Positions 1-15,600 of a stretch of DNA of 64,000 nucleotides are shown here, piece after piece. Both the position numbers and the translations under genes were made by a program. Location of the stretch: positions 22,915,001-22,979,000 of the forward strand of contig NC_064437.1 of NCBI RefSeq assembly GCF_023343835.1. The letters run 5' to 3'. Within the stretch, counting starts at the first letter, position 1; each line of letters begins with the position of its first letter. This stretch comes from Lagopus muta (Eukaryota > Chordata > Aves > Galliformes > Phasianidae). The notes under the pieces were generated by a model. It was not told where the DNA came from and did not search any database. It saw only the letters and a list, made by a program, of their open reading frames with translations.

Positions 1-460
1 TTTTGTTCAGATGCTCCCTAGTACTGCAGAAAGGGAAACTGCATTTTAATTTGCTGCTATGACTTTCAACATCTGCGCTCAGAATTTTGAGTGCACATTT
101 GTGATGAACTAACACTTGAGTCACTACTTGTCTTTGGGAGCCAAGCGCTCTGTCATGCTTCTACCAGACATTTTCTGAGGCAAATGGTGACAGCCCACCT
201 GGTTATGGAAGTGACTAATGTGCCAACCTGTGAGGGAGACTTTCATACAGCAATTACAACCTTACGAACACAGTACATACTTCATTTTCTCATGGTTCTG
301 CCTCACTGGGGAAAGGTGGGGGTATTTATATTTAGAGTAATTCACTTTTAACTAGAGAAAATGCCGAACTAGCAGACAAGAATAATTTATACATTTAGCA
401 CTAGCTGACAAGGCTTTTAAATAATAAACAACGCCACAGTGGGTTAGAAGAATCACTTAC
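1..460 (-). other. TEDC1: Start of TEDC1 intron 4 (partial)
   Basis: The sequence downstream of the exon 4 donor. I see no acceptor followed by TEDC1-like codons before the window edge. Confidence 0.7.
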
Positions 461-625
461 CTTATGTAAAAGCTTGCACTGCTCTTGCTGCTGAGCATGC
501 AGACTCCGCCACTGGAACCTCAGCTTCCCATTTAACCACTGAAGGTATCGAACATCGACTCTGTTCTCCAGCCCAGGTGCCATCTCAGTTGTATCCTTCT
601 CACTGTAAGACAGATCCTCTTCACA
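461..625 (-). CDS. TEDC1: TEDC1 coding exon 4
   Basis: 165 nt, exactly 55 codons, acceptor CTTTTAG and donor GTAAGT. Starts CEEDLSYSEK and carries VDVRYLQWLNGKLRFQWRSL and QQQEQCKLLHK, matching the human block around VDVRHVQWL. The next exon is not in the window. Confidence 0.94.
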
Positions 626-3600
626 CTAAAAGCAGAAGAGAACACCAACATATTTTAAATAACTCCAACATTTTCAAATCACTCAGCAGTGAACAGAGGC
701 CAAATAGCTAAAAATTTCCCCAAACTTCAGCACTCTGGAATAAATACCAGGTTCACAGCTAAGATGAAATGGACTGTCTTTCTCTTCTGTCTTTCATTTT
801 CCGTGCTCAGGAAGACACAGATTGATCCTGAGACACTAAGCATACTCTCTATTCAGATGGACAAATCACAATTTGCCTAGGTCCTAGTAAGTCAGAGAAC
901 ATAAAAAACAGATTTAGTTCCTCGAGTATCTTTCTGAAAGCGCTGCAGGCTGTACTAAGTGACCCAATTTTATAAACCAATGCCTTATATAGGGACAAAA
1001 CTGCGGGCCTTTGCTTACCCAGCTATTTACTTTTACCCATCTAGCATTTCTTTTCTTGCAGAATGGGGATAAAGAAATAACCACACAGCTAACACTGCTC
1101 AGGAGTCTGCAGGAACATTTTCAGCCTCTGTAATAGTGAGAGTAAGACTGAGGGGCAACTGTCACACACAGCCTTGTTTTGACTTTTCTCCAGAGTAATT
1201 TGGAAGGAAGAATAAGAATGTCCCTTGTCCAGTTTGTCCCGTTTTCCTTCTGCAATTGCAAAAAAAAAAAGTAACAATACCTTCACCTTCTAGATGCAAT
1301 TTTGCCTTGGCTAATCACAAAGAGTGAGACATTTCTGCTGTATCACCTCCCCAAGGAGAACAGAAGGAATCTCACCTTCCCCAGCCTCTTGCACAAAGAT
1401 CCTTCCCATTTCCAAACAGACTCCCTGCTTTCAGCTAAGACTCTGCAAATGGGAGGAAGACATGGGCTGGTTTACCTCTGATGACAGTAACACCACTTAA
1501 AGGGTGGTTAAAGCTCTCAGCTTCACGTAGCCTACAGAAAGTACACACAGTGAATACAATCCATAAATCCAAATTTTGACTACAGCATGTTGTAAGAGGT
1601 AGAAATAGCACAGACCTGCAAAAGCCTGGGGCTTCAGAACTGGCAGTGTCCAGTTAAGGAAGAGCTTCCCAGCTGTTGGATTCTCAAGACTCTTCTTTAA
1701 AGTAGAAATTTCAAGTCTACTTGAAACATGACTGTTTTCAAGAAAACAGTTGAGCAGATATTTGTACCCATAGACCTCAGCGGTATTTAAACATATGTGC
1801 TCTCCTGCTTCACAGACATCAGCGTTCAATAAAATCTTCTAAAAATTCAGTTGGCAGGCAAAGCTTGAATATAATTCCAGTTTGGATCCTAAACTAAAAA
1901 TGCAAACTGCAAAAATGCAAAATGAAGAGAGCTTAATTAATCTTGCTTTAAATGCAGATTTCAGCAGATGTGTATCTGTAACAATGATCAAACAACCCCC
2001 TAATGCTTGCTTTAACCTATTGCTTCAGTTGACAGTGCCTCTAATACAATGAGTGTTCCTATTATTTATAAGCACAAAAGTGCTGGTCTGGTCACACAAC
2101 AAAATGCATCAGGATTACATGTTTTTTTTTTTTCCCTTTGTTCCATGGCTCAGATAAATATGTGCTATAAATCACAGCAGCACAGGGTTCATAAAGGGCT
2201 TTTCCTTTTAAAGGCACAGATGTGTCTTTAGAGAAAACAAAAGAAAAGGAAAAAGACTATCCCCTTTGTGTCAAGTGCAATGTCATTCTCTTTCTCTAGA
2301 TGCCACAAGCTTTTTGCTCCAAAATCAAAAGGCATTGAGTTCTTGGGCATTGCAGGCCCAGCTACAGCACCTACGTGCTTCAGTGGCCCTGTCACCATCA
2401 GGCAAGGATTCTGAACTATGACACTGTATAGATACGGTTACCACGTTGTCCCTAAACATGAGCCAAGCGGCTGGGTGTTAGTAGCACACCAGAGAAAACA
2501 CAGATGTAAACAGCACTAAAATGCTGCAAACAAGCAGCCAGAGAGCCACAAGGTCAAAGGCCTCTGTCCTACTCTCATATCTGGGATTCCCAGACTGAAA
2601 CACTCATTTTCCATTATCTGCAGTTCAACTCCAGCTCCCCTGAACTAGAGGTTTGAGAATGGCACAAACACTGATCTCCTGAGGATTCATTTCAGGAAGG
2701 AATGGCATTAGACTCAATAGCTTTGGCAGCAAAATGACAAACACCGTGCAGAGCTAATTTTATTGTAGCGACCTGCCTTATTAATATTAAAATAAGGATG
2801 CGAGTCAATGCATTTTTTAACAGGAACTCTATTATTTATTTCACAAACTGCACAAAAATTTACTTTTGCTATGAAATACTTACCCTGTCGTAAAGTAAAC
2901 AAGGTAAAAAAAACCAAAACAAGGTCTTGCATATTATACTGTGACCTCAATTTCCTGAGCCATCTCTACCATCGAAGACTATTTACTGCTCTCCCAGTGA
3001 GAGAAAAATCACTAAAATACCAACTCAAGCTAGGGTCTTAGCTTCAAATATAACTGTGAATTTATCTAATCTATGCAGTGATTTGGGCACACACCTACAC
3101 TTACTTCTGACACAAAGAAGTGCATGCTTTTTACCAAAGCCATGATGAGCAGCCCAGCAGCCACCCAGACCTCCCAACAGCCTCCTCTCACTTGGGCTGC
3201 TCCACACCACCTCTGGAAGGGATAGCTTCAGAGTCACGTATCAGAAAAGCTTTTTGCTTATGAACAGTTAGCTAATGTTTCTCTTTGATTCTGCTTCCAG
3301 AACCACAGGCTTGCAGAACAAAAGCAACATTAGGATGTATGCATACCTCACTGCAGTGCTGGAATCTTTTCCAACCGGTGACACCAGAGCTAGTCCTGTC
3401 CAACTGGACAACACAGACTCAGCAGAGCACCTGGGATTAGCACAGCTGTTAAGCAGAAGCTAGAATGAAGCATAAATGCACCTCAGGTTTGGTCAGAGCT
3501 AAATACAGTCATGAGAATTCAGTCTCCAGCACCACAAGCTTTGCCCTGAGCATTCCTCCCCAGGCTATTTCATGTCCAGTTGTTATGAAAAAAAAAAAAA

Positions 3601-6600
3601 AAAAAAAAAAAGATGCCAGATCATTCCCAAAACATGTGAATGCACTTGTAGTTACACAAGGCAGCAAGCACAAAAAGAGCCAATGGTTCTCATGGCAAAG
3701 GCACTCGGTGCCAGTGAGTCGGAGTCATAAAGCACAGTGGACTAAAAGAGGCCACCAGATATATAAAAGTACTTGGAGGAAACAAACAAGGGGAGGAAGA
3801 AAGGAGGGTGAGAAAAAGATACACGGACATATTGACGTTATTTCACATTCCTTGTATCTGAGCAAACAACTTATATGTGATTTGATCAGAGGGAAACTAA
3901 AGGTTAAGAAGTTTCAGCTTATGGCAGGAATAAAGCTTTTCTTTTTGGTCTGAGATACAAAGCAATCCCATCTCACTAGGAGCAACTCTACCCACAGTGG
4001 ATGAAGATAAATTAGACAAGTACTTTGCCATATAAGTAGTTCAAAGAACAACACAAGCAGCAAGGTGAGAAGGGAGCATTTTTGCACTACAAGCTCCATT
4101 TGAGATATGAGAATTTACTGATCTACTGTGGGGCTGACCGTGCTCAGATATGCCTCAAATACATTAAACTCCAAAAAGTATTTTAAAGGAAATTCCATAC
4201 AGTTTCAAGGGAGACCTTACAACATACAACAAAGAAAACCCCACATCATGCAACTTGCTCACACTTCAACATCTTGCCAATTCATGCAGATACTTTAATG
4301 CTTACATACCCTCGCACCAATGTCGTTACCACTCTGAAGAAACAATGCACTGCCTCATTCTGCCTGGTGCACCCAAGGAACAGGCCCACACTGCCTGCAC
4401 TGCTGTGAAAGCAGGACTCCAGCAGGGCTGCTTCCCTGGGAGATGCTCTTTTGCAACCATGAGCTGCCATCTGTTGGTAAGGAAAGGGCGGTGGCAGGCT
4501 CTGGTTCAGCCCCAGCCTGCTGCAGCTTTTCCCCATACTTCTTCCAAATCCCCCAAGGCCCAAATCTCTGCTTCCATATTTGGATAGCCACGAAACAGCT
4601 CACTGTTCTTCCCACAGAGACACAGCCTTGTTGGAGCTCGCTTAGCACAGGGATACATGCACCAAGTCATATTCCCAGTGGGTAGCAACCCTTGAGTGGT
4701 GTAGCAGAAAGCAACAGTCAGCTAAACACTCTAACGTGTGCTCCCCCTGGTATTCACTTCCACTAAAGGCAACCTGTGCCTAGATAGAAACTATTTACTC
4801 TCAGATCTCAACTACAGTACACACACAGCCTCATATCCCAAAGGAACACCTCTCGATTGCTCACTGCAGGGCTTCCGAAAGGCAAAACAGCCATATAAAT
4901 CACAGCAATAAAGCGCTCCTGTAAGCTTCTACTGAGAGCTCATTCTGAACTGCTCATAACTCAGACAATGGTTTGTATGTGACATAACATATGTTAACCA
5001 GTGTAATTACACAGCTTTAAAGAGGTAGGTTTTTTGTTTTTTTTTTAAGCACTGTAGCTAGAAATACCAGACTATCAGACACACTTTCCTAATTCAGTCA
5101 TATATCTATCTGTGTGAGGGGAAAACGTGAAAAGGAGCAATTTGAATAGAGGAATATGAAAGGGACAACACTATTTTCATTAAGAGCTCCATCAACAATG
5201 CTAATTAACTCTCCTCCTAGACACAGAAGGATCCAGACTGCCGTGTGCATGGAAAGATTGGTGCTGTAAGAAACCAACATGCCAACTAAATATCCAGATA
5301 TTAGCACAGAAGAGCATGTTTTCCATTTAAAAAGAAAGTGCTCATAAAGTAGAAGTGATGTTCATAGCATATTCGGAAGCAAGATTAAAGAAAAAAAAGA
5401 AGAAAAATGCTGTGTTTCTGCAAGACCTTTCAGCTTTTAAATTTCAATGTCTCTTATAAAAATTGCTCCTCTCTGTGGCACTCCCAAGAGCTCTGCTGGT
5501 ATCTCATTGGCAAAGAGTGAAAAAGAAGATGCTGAGGGAAGTCAAAATGCGAGCACAGCTCCTACTTCTTGCTGCCTTGTTCAAACAAGCCTGCCTGGCA
5601 ATAGCCACAAGCCTGAGGCACCAGAGCGAGTCACACATTCCAGCCCTCCTTGTTCAGAAGGCCTCGCTTAGAAGCTCTGCATGAGGGAAAAAGCGCTATG
5701 CCTTTAACACAGCACAGCAGCACTGCCCATCTTTGGAGCTACAAGGTCAAGGGTGTCACTCTATAAGTAACACTTCAAGTCCCAAAATGACTGCATTATG
5801 CATCCAGATGAAAGAAGTCAAACACACAGACACGTGACAAGGCAGACCTTAACTTGGAGAATGCCACGTTTTGCTGGGCTGAACAAATTGCAGTACAGAT
5901 AATGTCTTGCACTACACTTTCTCTGCCTGCAACTGCAGTCCTGTTTGCTCACATCCATTTAGCTCCACTGTGGGAAAGCAGCTTGACAGGGGGTATCCAG
6001 TGAGACAAAGAGATGCAACGTGATCCATCAGCAGGGAGTCTGGAGGAAAGGGGTAAAGAGAAGAAGAAACAGTAGCTGCCTTGGACCAGAGGTAAGGCAG
6101 AGCTCTGCCAGAGGCAGGAAGGCCTGCCATGCTCTCCTTTGTACGTCCATGTGGATCTCCTGAGGAATAAGTGATTTCTTTCCAAAGATCCTGCAATGAG
6201 AGTGAACCCTTTTCACTTAAGAAGTGGGACACCAGAGGTGAAGGATTTTCCCACTTAAATCAAAAGGCACTGCCCACTCCTTGCCAACGGAGGGCAGGAG
6301 AGACACTGAAACATTTTAACATCACTCGGTTTCATCACTTGGTGCATCTGCACCACTATGCCTTCATATTTGCACTCAGTATTCACTCAGTATTGGAAGC
6401 TCCAATTGTGAAACCTCAAATGACTCCAGTGACTGAGGGTAGAGCCCCATCCAAAACCAGCCATAACATCACAGGTACAAGTAATTTTGTATTTATTTGA
6501 AATCCAGACATTACCCAAAGAAACAAGTTCAATAAATGATGACTGCGAAAAGCCTAAATTACAAGTCTTTTTGATCATTTCAGACATTGCTTTTAGAGTG

Positions 6601-9600
6601 TTTTAACTTGACACAGTGTCTGAGAAAATCGTAAGAGTGTATTCGCTGTGTCAAGCAATAATAAATATTAACTAAAAGTCTTCCAGTGCTTTCTGGCAAA
6701 AATTAGAGGAGAGAAGTTCTGCAGGAGAACCATTAGGGATCCTGTGCCCTCTATTTAGGTTTCAGGCTCTTAAAAAGAGTGTTCATTAGCAGCTACTGTA
6801 ATATGGCAGTGGTAGTAGCAAAACAGATAAATGGTAAGAGTTCTGAGTAAGACAAGAGGTCGAATAAAGCAGAAGTGTTAAGCACAGGGAATAGGGGAGG
6901 CAAATCAAAAAATGAAAGCCGACAGGCTGATACAGGCTGCACAGATCTGGAAAGTAATTACGATTCCAAGTAAGAATCAATAGGTTAATAAAATTCCCTA
7001 CTCTCCATGACATTGTAATACATTAAGAAGGGAAAAAAGCAGAAAACTGATATTTACTGGCACTAGTGCTAAAGGTGTCCTCCTGCTTTTCTGCTGGGGA
7101 GTAGCATCAGGCTTGGCTACTGCTTTCACACTTTGATACAGCAATATGGTTTAAGAACAGCCGTGCTGGATGAGATTTCTGTAAGAGAAAGGCATTTCAA
7201 CAGCAAGATGAGCAACCAGGCAGAAGGCTCATGCTATAATGGAAATAGCCAGTGAGCCAAGTTAGACTGTGACAAACAAAAGGGGAATCAAATTGCAAAC
7301 CCAAGAGTCAGAACACATGTTTAGTTTCATTCTCCCAATAAACACTACAAGTAATGAAACTAAGTTCACTTTGGCAAGCTAGAAAGACATACACAAATTC
7401 CAGCTACAATAGCCATAATAGCTCTGTTTGTTAATTACTATGCATTCACAAAAGGGGAGGGGAGTCCAATTTCACATAGAGGGCAAAAAGCAGACAGAAG
7501 GAATTAGCAGAACCAAGAACAAGTATTTATACACCGTATCTTGGTGATAATGAGGGAAGTAACATCACTGCCTCTATCTAAAAACTCAACAGCCTTCACA
7601 CATAATTAAATTACTAGGCACATAAATTAATTTCAGCTGCTGAAACAATACCAGTACAGGCAGTATTTTTCCCAGGAGCAGAAGGAACTCTTGCTCACAG
7701 AGCATTGCTATTATCCGTACAAGCCACTGTGCAAATTTGGAAAACGCCTTGATATGCTAAAAAAGCAAGTTTATATCAAACAATAATCTGCTTCTTAAAT
7801 AAATGGAAAGACAACATGAGAATTCTCCAAGTCTACAGGTTCAATGAAAAAAAAAAAGAGCAACAGAACTCACATTCTTAAGGTTCCATACCCTGCTTTA
7901 AGGTTCATAAACACTATATTTTATTATTATTATTATAATTATTTTGCTATTAACTGTGGCCAGCCAATGCTCCCATCAAGTTTCTCTCAAGATCCTCCTC
8001 CTCCTGTTCCTTCTTAGGTGAAGATCACACAGTTGTACTAGCTTTTGTCAGTGACATGTCAACAGGCTACAAGCATAAATAGTTAAGCGACAGAGACTCA
8101 GTGTAACTAGCAGAGTTGCTCAAAAGGATACAGGAACCCTGATTTCACGGAGGAACCCATACCTCCAGAACTCAAGAGTTTCAATTAAGGAGACATGGTG
8201 GCTGCTGGAGGAACACTGGGTTTGGTTGTGAGATCTCATAAACACCTTGGGATAGACCAGAAAATCCACCAACTTTATAGGAAAGAAAGTAAAAGGAAGA
8301 ATCACTCAGATGTGGTTGTTTTTTGTTTTTAAACTTTCCCTTGTGCTCTAAGATTTCCATGTGGAATCAATGAACAGCACTCAAGATTATTCCTCAAGTC
8401 ACCCAAAGCAACAAAAGATGCTAAATTCAACATCTCTGCGGTACTTATTTGAGACAGAAACCCACAGAGAGTGTAAAAAGCCTTTCAAGACAATGTCTAA
8501 CAACTAATCATCCAGTGCTTTAAAGCAAAAACAATAGGATAGAATTCCAAAACAGACGCATCGTAAATCAATGTGAGCCTCCAATTCAGGCTGTACTCCA
8601 GTCTTTACAGGACCAACACAATTAGTGATTTCCTCTAATTGTTTTACTTTTTCTAGAGTTGATTAGTGCAAGATTTGAGCTTCCACTGATCGCCTCTGCT
8701 GTCACCAACATGCTGACAAAGCAGGACTATCAATTCACAGAATGAACAACTACAGCAACCACAGGCCAGAGCCCAGCATACACTACCTGCCCTTCCTCCC
8801 TCTCCTGTACAGCAATGAGGGCTTCAGGCAGCTCTCCTCACTGTTTCCTCCACCCCTTCTCTAAGATTCATAACCTGGAGGAGAGGCATGGACAGAAGGC
8901 TGCAGAGGGCAGCAGCTCCCCCAGCACTGCAGGTTGCTGCAGCCCACAGCAAGCATCCCAGACCCTGGCACAACAGCCTGCAGCACCAACCTTGCAATGG
9001 AAATGCACTGGAGGCCACATAAGACAAGGTGCCCTGAAGGATTCTCCTAACACATCCAAGCAGTCAGCCCACACGATCACCCAAGGTGCCAATATATCCG
9101 TCCTTGCCAACAACTACTCCAAGATTATTTTTATTTTTTAATTACCTTAGATACATTAAGCACTACCTCCTACTACCCCAAGCCTTTCATCATACTTTTA
9201 CCACCATGTAGCTAATACTTTCAGATATTACTTAACCTTTGACTCAGAAGATGTAAGCGTGTGTAAAATTAGGCTTGTTGAATGCTTTTTCCTAGCTCAG
9301 GATCTTAAGGCTCTGAATTCCTTGCAGCAGTGGAGCTCCACGTCCATCATGTGTCAAGCATACCCTTGTCCCTCTATAAATAACTGGCTGAAATCCTTCA
9401 GATGGAAGTGTTCAATTTGCAGGAGAGAAAAAAAAGCATGTTGCTAAGGAACAGTGGAGAAGAAAAGGCCACAGAGTGGTAATCTGGAATGAAATGAATT
9501 AATTTAATTGGCCCTTGATTTGTTGGGTATTTGGCACACTATCAGCAATTTCATTGCTGGTAGGCTATGTTTCAAATACAGCCTGAAAGAATGGTCAGAA

Positions 9601-12600
9601 CATCTCTGCACACTTAATTTAGGGATTAGCTGCATTCTCTCCTCTTCATACAACAGACCCTTCACACAACAGTCCATGTTTGTGGATCTCCAACAGCATT
9701 TTAACAGCAAACCACACACGCATCCCTTTGAGCTACTGCTATGCTGCAGCTCTTCAGGTTCCATTTTTTTAGATGAAGACACAGAGGTGGGGGGCTTTCT
9801 TCACATTTATTCTAATAGATCAAAAGATGTGCTCTGTTAGTAAGCGCTGGCTTTCATGCTTTGCTGATTTTGGCAGAGATCTCAGCAGTGCACGGAACCA
9901 AATAGTATTTCATGGATTGTTGTTTTGCAACATTTTCAAGAAAATATTTTCAATTGTTTATAGTATGTTTAAAAAAGGCTCTGTGTGATGGAACGTTTTT
10001 CAGGCTCTTTCTCAGCTGTGAACTTCACTTGCTTTAAATGAAGAAGAAAGAGAAAGAAATGCTCTTTTATGATCTTTCTCTAAGTATGTTTTTTCAAGTA
10101 GCCCTGCCTTTTTCTTCCATTTATTCAAATGAGAGAATTACAACTGCAGAGACTACATCTCTGACATGCTTAGAAATGTCTGTACCATCTGTTATGTATC
10201 TTCCAACACTTCAGCTTAAGTATCAGAAAAAGCCTGTTATTTACCATGCACAGAGTCCAAGTGCCAGCACTTCAATTGTTTAGGCTGTACTTTAACCCAC
10301 AAGACGCCGGATAACAAACTTTCAATCTCACCTCTTGTTGTTCACTATAATTTTAGGAACTAAAACATCATTCTGATTGATGAGAAGATACTCATGAAGA
10401 TACTCCATAAAATAACTCTACAGTGATTATCACACTTTTATGCAAACAACAGGGTCTAGTGAGTGGTGTACAAGGAGTTGAACCACCTACCATTTCCTTC
10501 ACACTCATTCTTATTTCCTTACCTGTGCACTTTTAAGTCCTAACTTGCTTGGGTCTTACTGCTCAGATGTATTGGTTTTGTAACGCCTTGCTGATCAGCT
10601 CCATGATAAGATCTCTCCCTGGAAATTCTTCTGCTTCTTTGTGGTACAGAACCACAAAGAGGACCACAATTACAATCTAACATTTCTTCCTTAAGACCAA
10701 CTGCATTTATTTGTTTTATTACTCATAAGTTTCATGACGAAAACTTTCTAGATGAACACCGAACAAGAAATGTTGTCATTAAAGTGTGCAATCTTTACAT
10801 ACATACACTAATTCCAACTCCCATATATAAATATAAATATATATATATAACTTTTTATCTGGCTTATTAAGAACCTCGCTGGGTTTGTGAGCCTTTGCAA
10901 ACACTGTTTTAGGACAGTTATGTATATGAAACACGTATTGCATTCTTTTTGAGAAACACAGGTGAGCAGATTGGAATTGACATGAAAGGCACAACAGTAA
11001 ACAAAATGGTTCATGTATCTCTGTGTGGACATACAAGATAACGTTGTATCACCACAGTTCTTTCATCTCATGTTGGACAAGGCAAAAATAAGTCCTTCAG
11101 AGAACATAATATGGCATTTTTCTACCTCCTGAATTCACGCCGCTACTACACTACAGTCATCACTCTTTTGTGATAGAAATCATGTGCTAAAGAAAAAAAA
11201 ATCTACTACCACACAACCAAAACAGAACCAAGATGCTCAAAGTAAAACATTCACCACGAGTGTCTTTCTCCTATGGTCTGGAGGTGCCCTTTTGATCACC
11301 AGAGTGCACCACCGCTCCCTTTTTTGTGAAGCAACCAATGGCAGTGTACAAGTGCAGTCTGTTTTCTCACAATGATGATATAAAGGCAACTCTTCCCTTT
11401 TAATTGCTTTCCATTGAATTCCTTTTGCGGATACTGCACCTACAGTGTAACTTCCTCAACTCTCTGCCATTAGTCACAAGTTTATCGCCACAGCAGGGAA
11501 ACAGATTTCCTGATGTAGATTGGGTCTCAAGGCTTGGGCTCCAGCTTGATTCTCACCTTCTAAATTCCCTTGTGAAGTAGGACTTTGGGTAGAAAGAAAG
11601 CATCTGCGGGTTCTCAACAGGAGCAAGTGCTGGATGGAATTCAGGTGGTAAATCCTCCACTCAGGAGCAGAGGTTCTGTTCCTGGCAGGCTGGCCAGCCC
11701 CACTAACTAACTGAACTGCCCCTAACTAACATTGAAAAGATGCAGTCCGCAGCCTAGGGGAGCACATCTACATGAGCATGTAGAACACAAGGTCTTAAAC
11801 ATTACCAGACACAAGCAGGTGGGACTCATCACCTACACTGTCCTTTGCCAAGGAATGAGACAGTTCTGTGGGCTTATCATTCAAAACCAGACTTACCAGC
11901 AATTAGCATCTAATAGATGAAGATGACTTAGAACAAATTTACATCCATCTAGAGGGACCTCAACCACGTTAACACACTGAGAGGATCAGCATAAACTCAG
12001 TCTGTGTTCAACTATGTCAAGAGCAGAGACAGTAAAAACATGGAAAAATGCACCACATTTGCTTCTCGGCTCCTCAGTTTACATACCAAAGCAAATGTCT
12101 GTATAGTAATACATGCTCTTAAACACAAGGAACAGGTGTAAAATTATAAAATTTGATAATACTACTTCTATGAGGCTGCGGGCTTGGGTTTTTTGCTTTT
12201 TTTTTTTTTTCTCCTCCCTGATCATGTACATTGTAGCCAAAGTAGAGACACAGTTATCCTGAGCCTACTTCAGAGCAGGCTTTCCATACACTAATATCTT
12301 TTTATTTATGGAAACACAAGCATATCTCATCAACCTCTTAAGGAAGCTATTAGTTACCCCAACAATAGAAGCTGCCATTTGAGATCTTGATGCTTTTTAA
12401 TACTGTTTGCCTTAGGATTACTTGTTCCACCCAATGCCAACAGCCCCAGACTTCAGAAATAACCTGTTTGCCTACTGTCTGGCAACAGAGACCAACAACA
12501 TTCACTTACCTCCATTCCTCCACACTGATCTCATCTATACTGCAAGAAACCAAAATCACAGCACTCGTGTAGGGAAGAGAGTTTGAGAAAAAGAGGGAAC

Positions 12601-15600
12601 TCAAATCACCTGCACAAAGTTCAGGGAAGGGAAAGTAAACAGGCTCCAGTATTTTTATTTCTTTTAAGCCAGGGTATTTACTTGTCAAGTTCCCAAGATA
12701 CCCCCCAGTGTGCAGCACACTAGCGATAGCACGGATGGATGAGGCGGAAGGACACGAGCATGCTCACCGTGCACACAGAGGTTTCATCCCCTGTTTTCAC
12801 TCTGTTCCGAGCCAAAAGCCGTTCCAAGAGGTTCACCCTGTGCAGCAGCCAGGAAAATGCCAGCAGCAGCTCTCGACTTCCTGCTGAGCCATCCGAGGGG
12901 AGCTGATAAAGTTCTGGCCTGCCATAGCCGTGGTACCACAACGCCGATTTGACAAACCTAATTTGGGTATCTGAAAAGAAGAAAACAACTGAGAATAACA
13001 CACTGTGCTACTCAGCGCGTTCACCCGTTTGGTTCCAGAAACTGCTGCTGTCTCTGAGAGCAAGATTTTTAACCAAGCCTAAGGCTAATAGAGGGCAGCA
13101 GAGACTGGAGCACTTTAATCAGCAAATTAAAAAGGAAGAAGGTAACGGGAAAAACTTCTTTATGCTTCCCTGTTTGGACCTACGGGAACTACTGCTAAAG
13201 GAAAAGAGGAAATTCAAAGTTGAGAATGTAGTAAGCCAGTAGTGTCCTCTTGGAGATTAACAAAAGCAAAACAGATAAATAGCCATCCCCACTACACCAA
13301 GACTCCAACTCACCCATCCATTTTTTATGAGCCACCAAGCGCGCTATGAATTAGTAAATACTCTGAGTCACTTGACTCCTGAATGAAACAGGAATTTGGA
13401 GATAGGAGTCTCAAATCTCTAAGCAGCAGTGGGCAGGCAGAGATAATGCAACCTGGTGAGCAGCAATGTGTGCAGCATGGACTATTTAACTCTCAGAAAT
13501 GCTCCAATTCATATTCCTTCACACCAGCAAATTTTTCCTGACAGCTACAAGACAGGCACTACAGAACTGTGAAATACTGAGGAAAGGAAGATAAAATTAT
13601 TATAAAAACAGGTTCTGACCAGCAAGCCTCAGCTCTGTACTGAGTAGTCAAAACTGTAATAAAGAACACAATTAAGGGCCACGATGATAACCAATACATG
13701 CTGGGGAAGAAGCAACAGTAGCTGTATGAAGATGTCCTGCTGAATACACTACCAGAGTTCTATGAAGGCAACAATCAGTGAGTAGTTAAGGACCTTTCAG
13801 CTGATGCAGATTTAGCTTTCCCAAAGGCATTCAACGAGCAGAAGAAAAAGCCAGTAGATGGGCTTGCATCAGCAACAAGTGACTAGCAGTTAAGAATCAG
13901 AGGGCAGGAACACACAGTGGTTTCACAAGAGGGCTATGAGCTAAACCTCTGCTGTTCAACTAACTCAAAATGACACAGAGGCAATGTGATAATGACAGAA
14001 AGCAGACTATGAAAAACTGCAGAACTTAGTGAGTCCAAGCATTAGAGTAGCAGATGTGATGCACACAAGGGAAAAGAACAATTCAAACTCTACTGACATG
14101 GTAGCAGGCTCAGGGCTGACCACTACATGCTATCTTGGCTTATACAATGTTTCTGACAATATTACTCACCTCCCTGAGCATACAAAAGGAGACTGAATGC
14201 AAGCAATCTAGAAAGAAAATCTGACAGAATACAGTGAGGGACATAATACTGCTGACTCTATCCACCATGACCCTACTGCTCAAACTCACAGTAATTCCTC
14301 CATTTCTTCAGTCCCAGAAGGGCTACGGAAGACTTGAGAAAAACTAAGAGAAAGAACAAGACCACAAGTACAGAACAGCATTTTAAGAAATGATAATGTG
14401 GGCAAATAAAATTTCTGGAAGCTGAAAGAATAACCTCCTGGAAGCGTCCCTGGTTTTGTCCATAATCCTGGCCATCCATTTTCAACAGCTGTCACTATTG
14501 GCTGGAGCCAGAGGAACCTTCAGTTTGATACAGTTGAGGCATCCTTCCAAAAGTAGGAAGAAAGCTCTTCACCTATTCTGTAAAGCTTCAAAAAAAAAAA
14601 AGGTACATGCACACATCCCAACAAAAGGTACAGCCCTCACACAATCAGGGATTGTCACTGCTGTCCTTCATTAGCATACTCATTCATCACATTACACACT
14701 GGTTTTCCTGCTCCTTGGCCACTAGTGCTGGAACCATCCCTCAACAGTCACACACACTGTAATCTGTCTTTGTCTGGCACTGACTGCTGAAGCTCAAAAA
14801 GCACAGCATGACCAACTTCAAAACAAAAACAAAGGGGAAAAAAAGCATTGCTCTCAAAAGGAATTTGTTAATTATGAGGGAATCTCACAGTGAAAAGTGG
14901 TTGATTTAACTTGATTTGAGAAACATTAAGGGGCTCTTACCTGATGAAATAGTACAAAGCCAAGACAGAGCGAGGAGCTATAACCCAAAGTGTCCTGTGC
15001 CAGTAACAATATAGGAGCAGTGCACTGCTGCAGCTGTGCTGAGGCTGGGAGGAACTGATAGGCATTAAGAGCCATCAAGCCCTTTGTGTTCTGTGTTTGA
15101 ACAGCTTTAAGAGAACAGGCAGTGTGGATCCCGAAGGAGATGCCTATTTCCAGAGTGCTCCTCGGTGCAAATGCAGAGCTGGAAATGCCATGCACGTCAC
15201 TGTACATCTAGGAGCAGGAATATATGACCGACCACACGAAAGCTATAAATGAATTCCTGACAGAAACACTGACCACAGTTCAGACAACTGGTTTTAAACC
15301 TAGCTTGCTTCTGCACCACAGACAAACCCAGACACCAACATGACTCTGTATACTATTTCTGCAGATGCCTAAAAATCTGGCCATGGATATATCACAGGGA
15401 GCACTCAGTTCTTAGGAATTTTGTTTTGATCACCCTTGAACATTCTCATATTAGCCAGGTTTTTTAGCTTCCCTTTCCTTTTCTTTGCACATCTGTCATT
15501 GCCAAGAAGCAAACTGCCATAACAGGTAAAGGCAGAAGTACTCCATGGGGAAGGAGGATCATCAGTACTTATTCTCCTTCCCTCTTGAAGCAAAGAAGCA

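Larger units (their letters stand above)
626..12767 (-). other. TEDC1: TEDC1 intron 3 (12.1 kb)
   Basis: AT-rich non-coding DNA. Contents seen: an A24 run at 3588-3611, a short TTA repeat at 7919-7944, an AT-rich simple repeat at 10823-10850, and scattered T and A runs. Open frames here are short and inconsistent with any family I know. No transposon is recognisable. Confidence 0.8.

Noticed and set aside
3465-3953. 162-codon plus-strand frame in TEDC1 intron 3
   Set aside because: Its core is a polylysine run from the A24 tract; the rest shows no coding signature.
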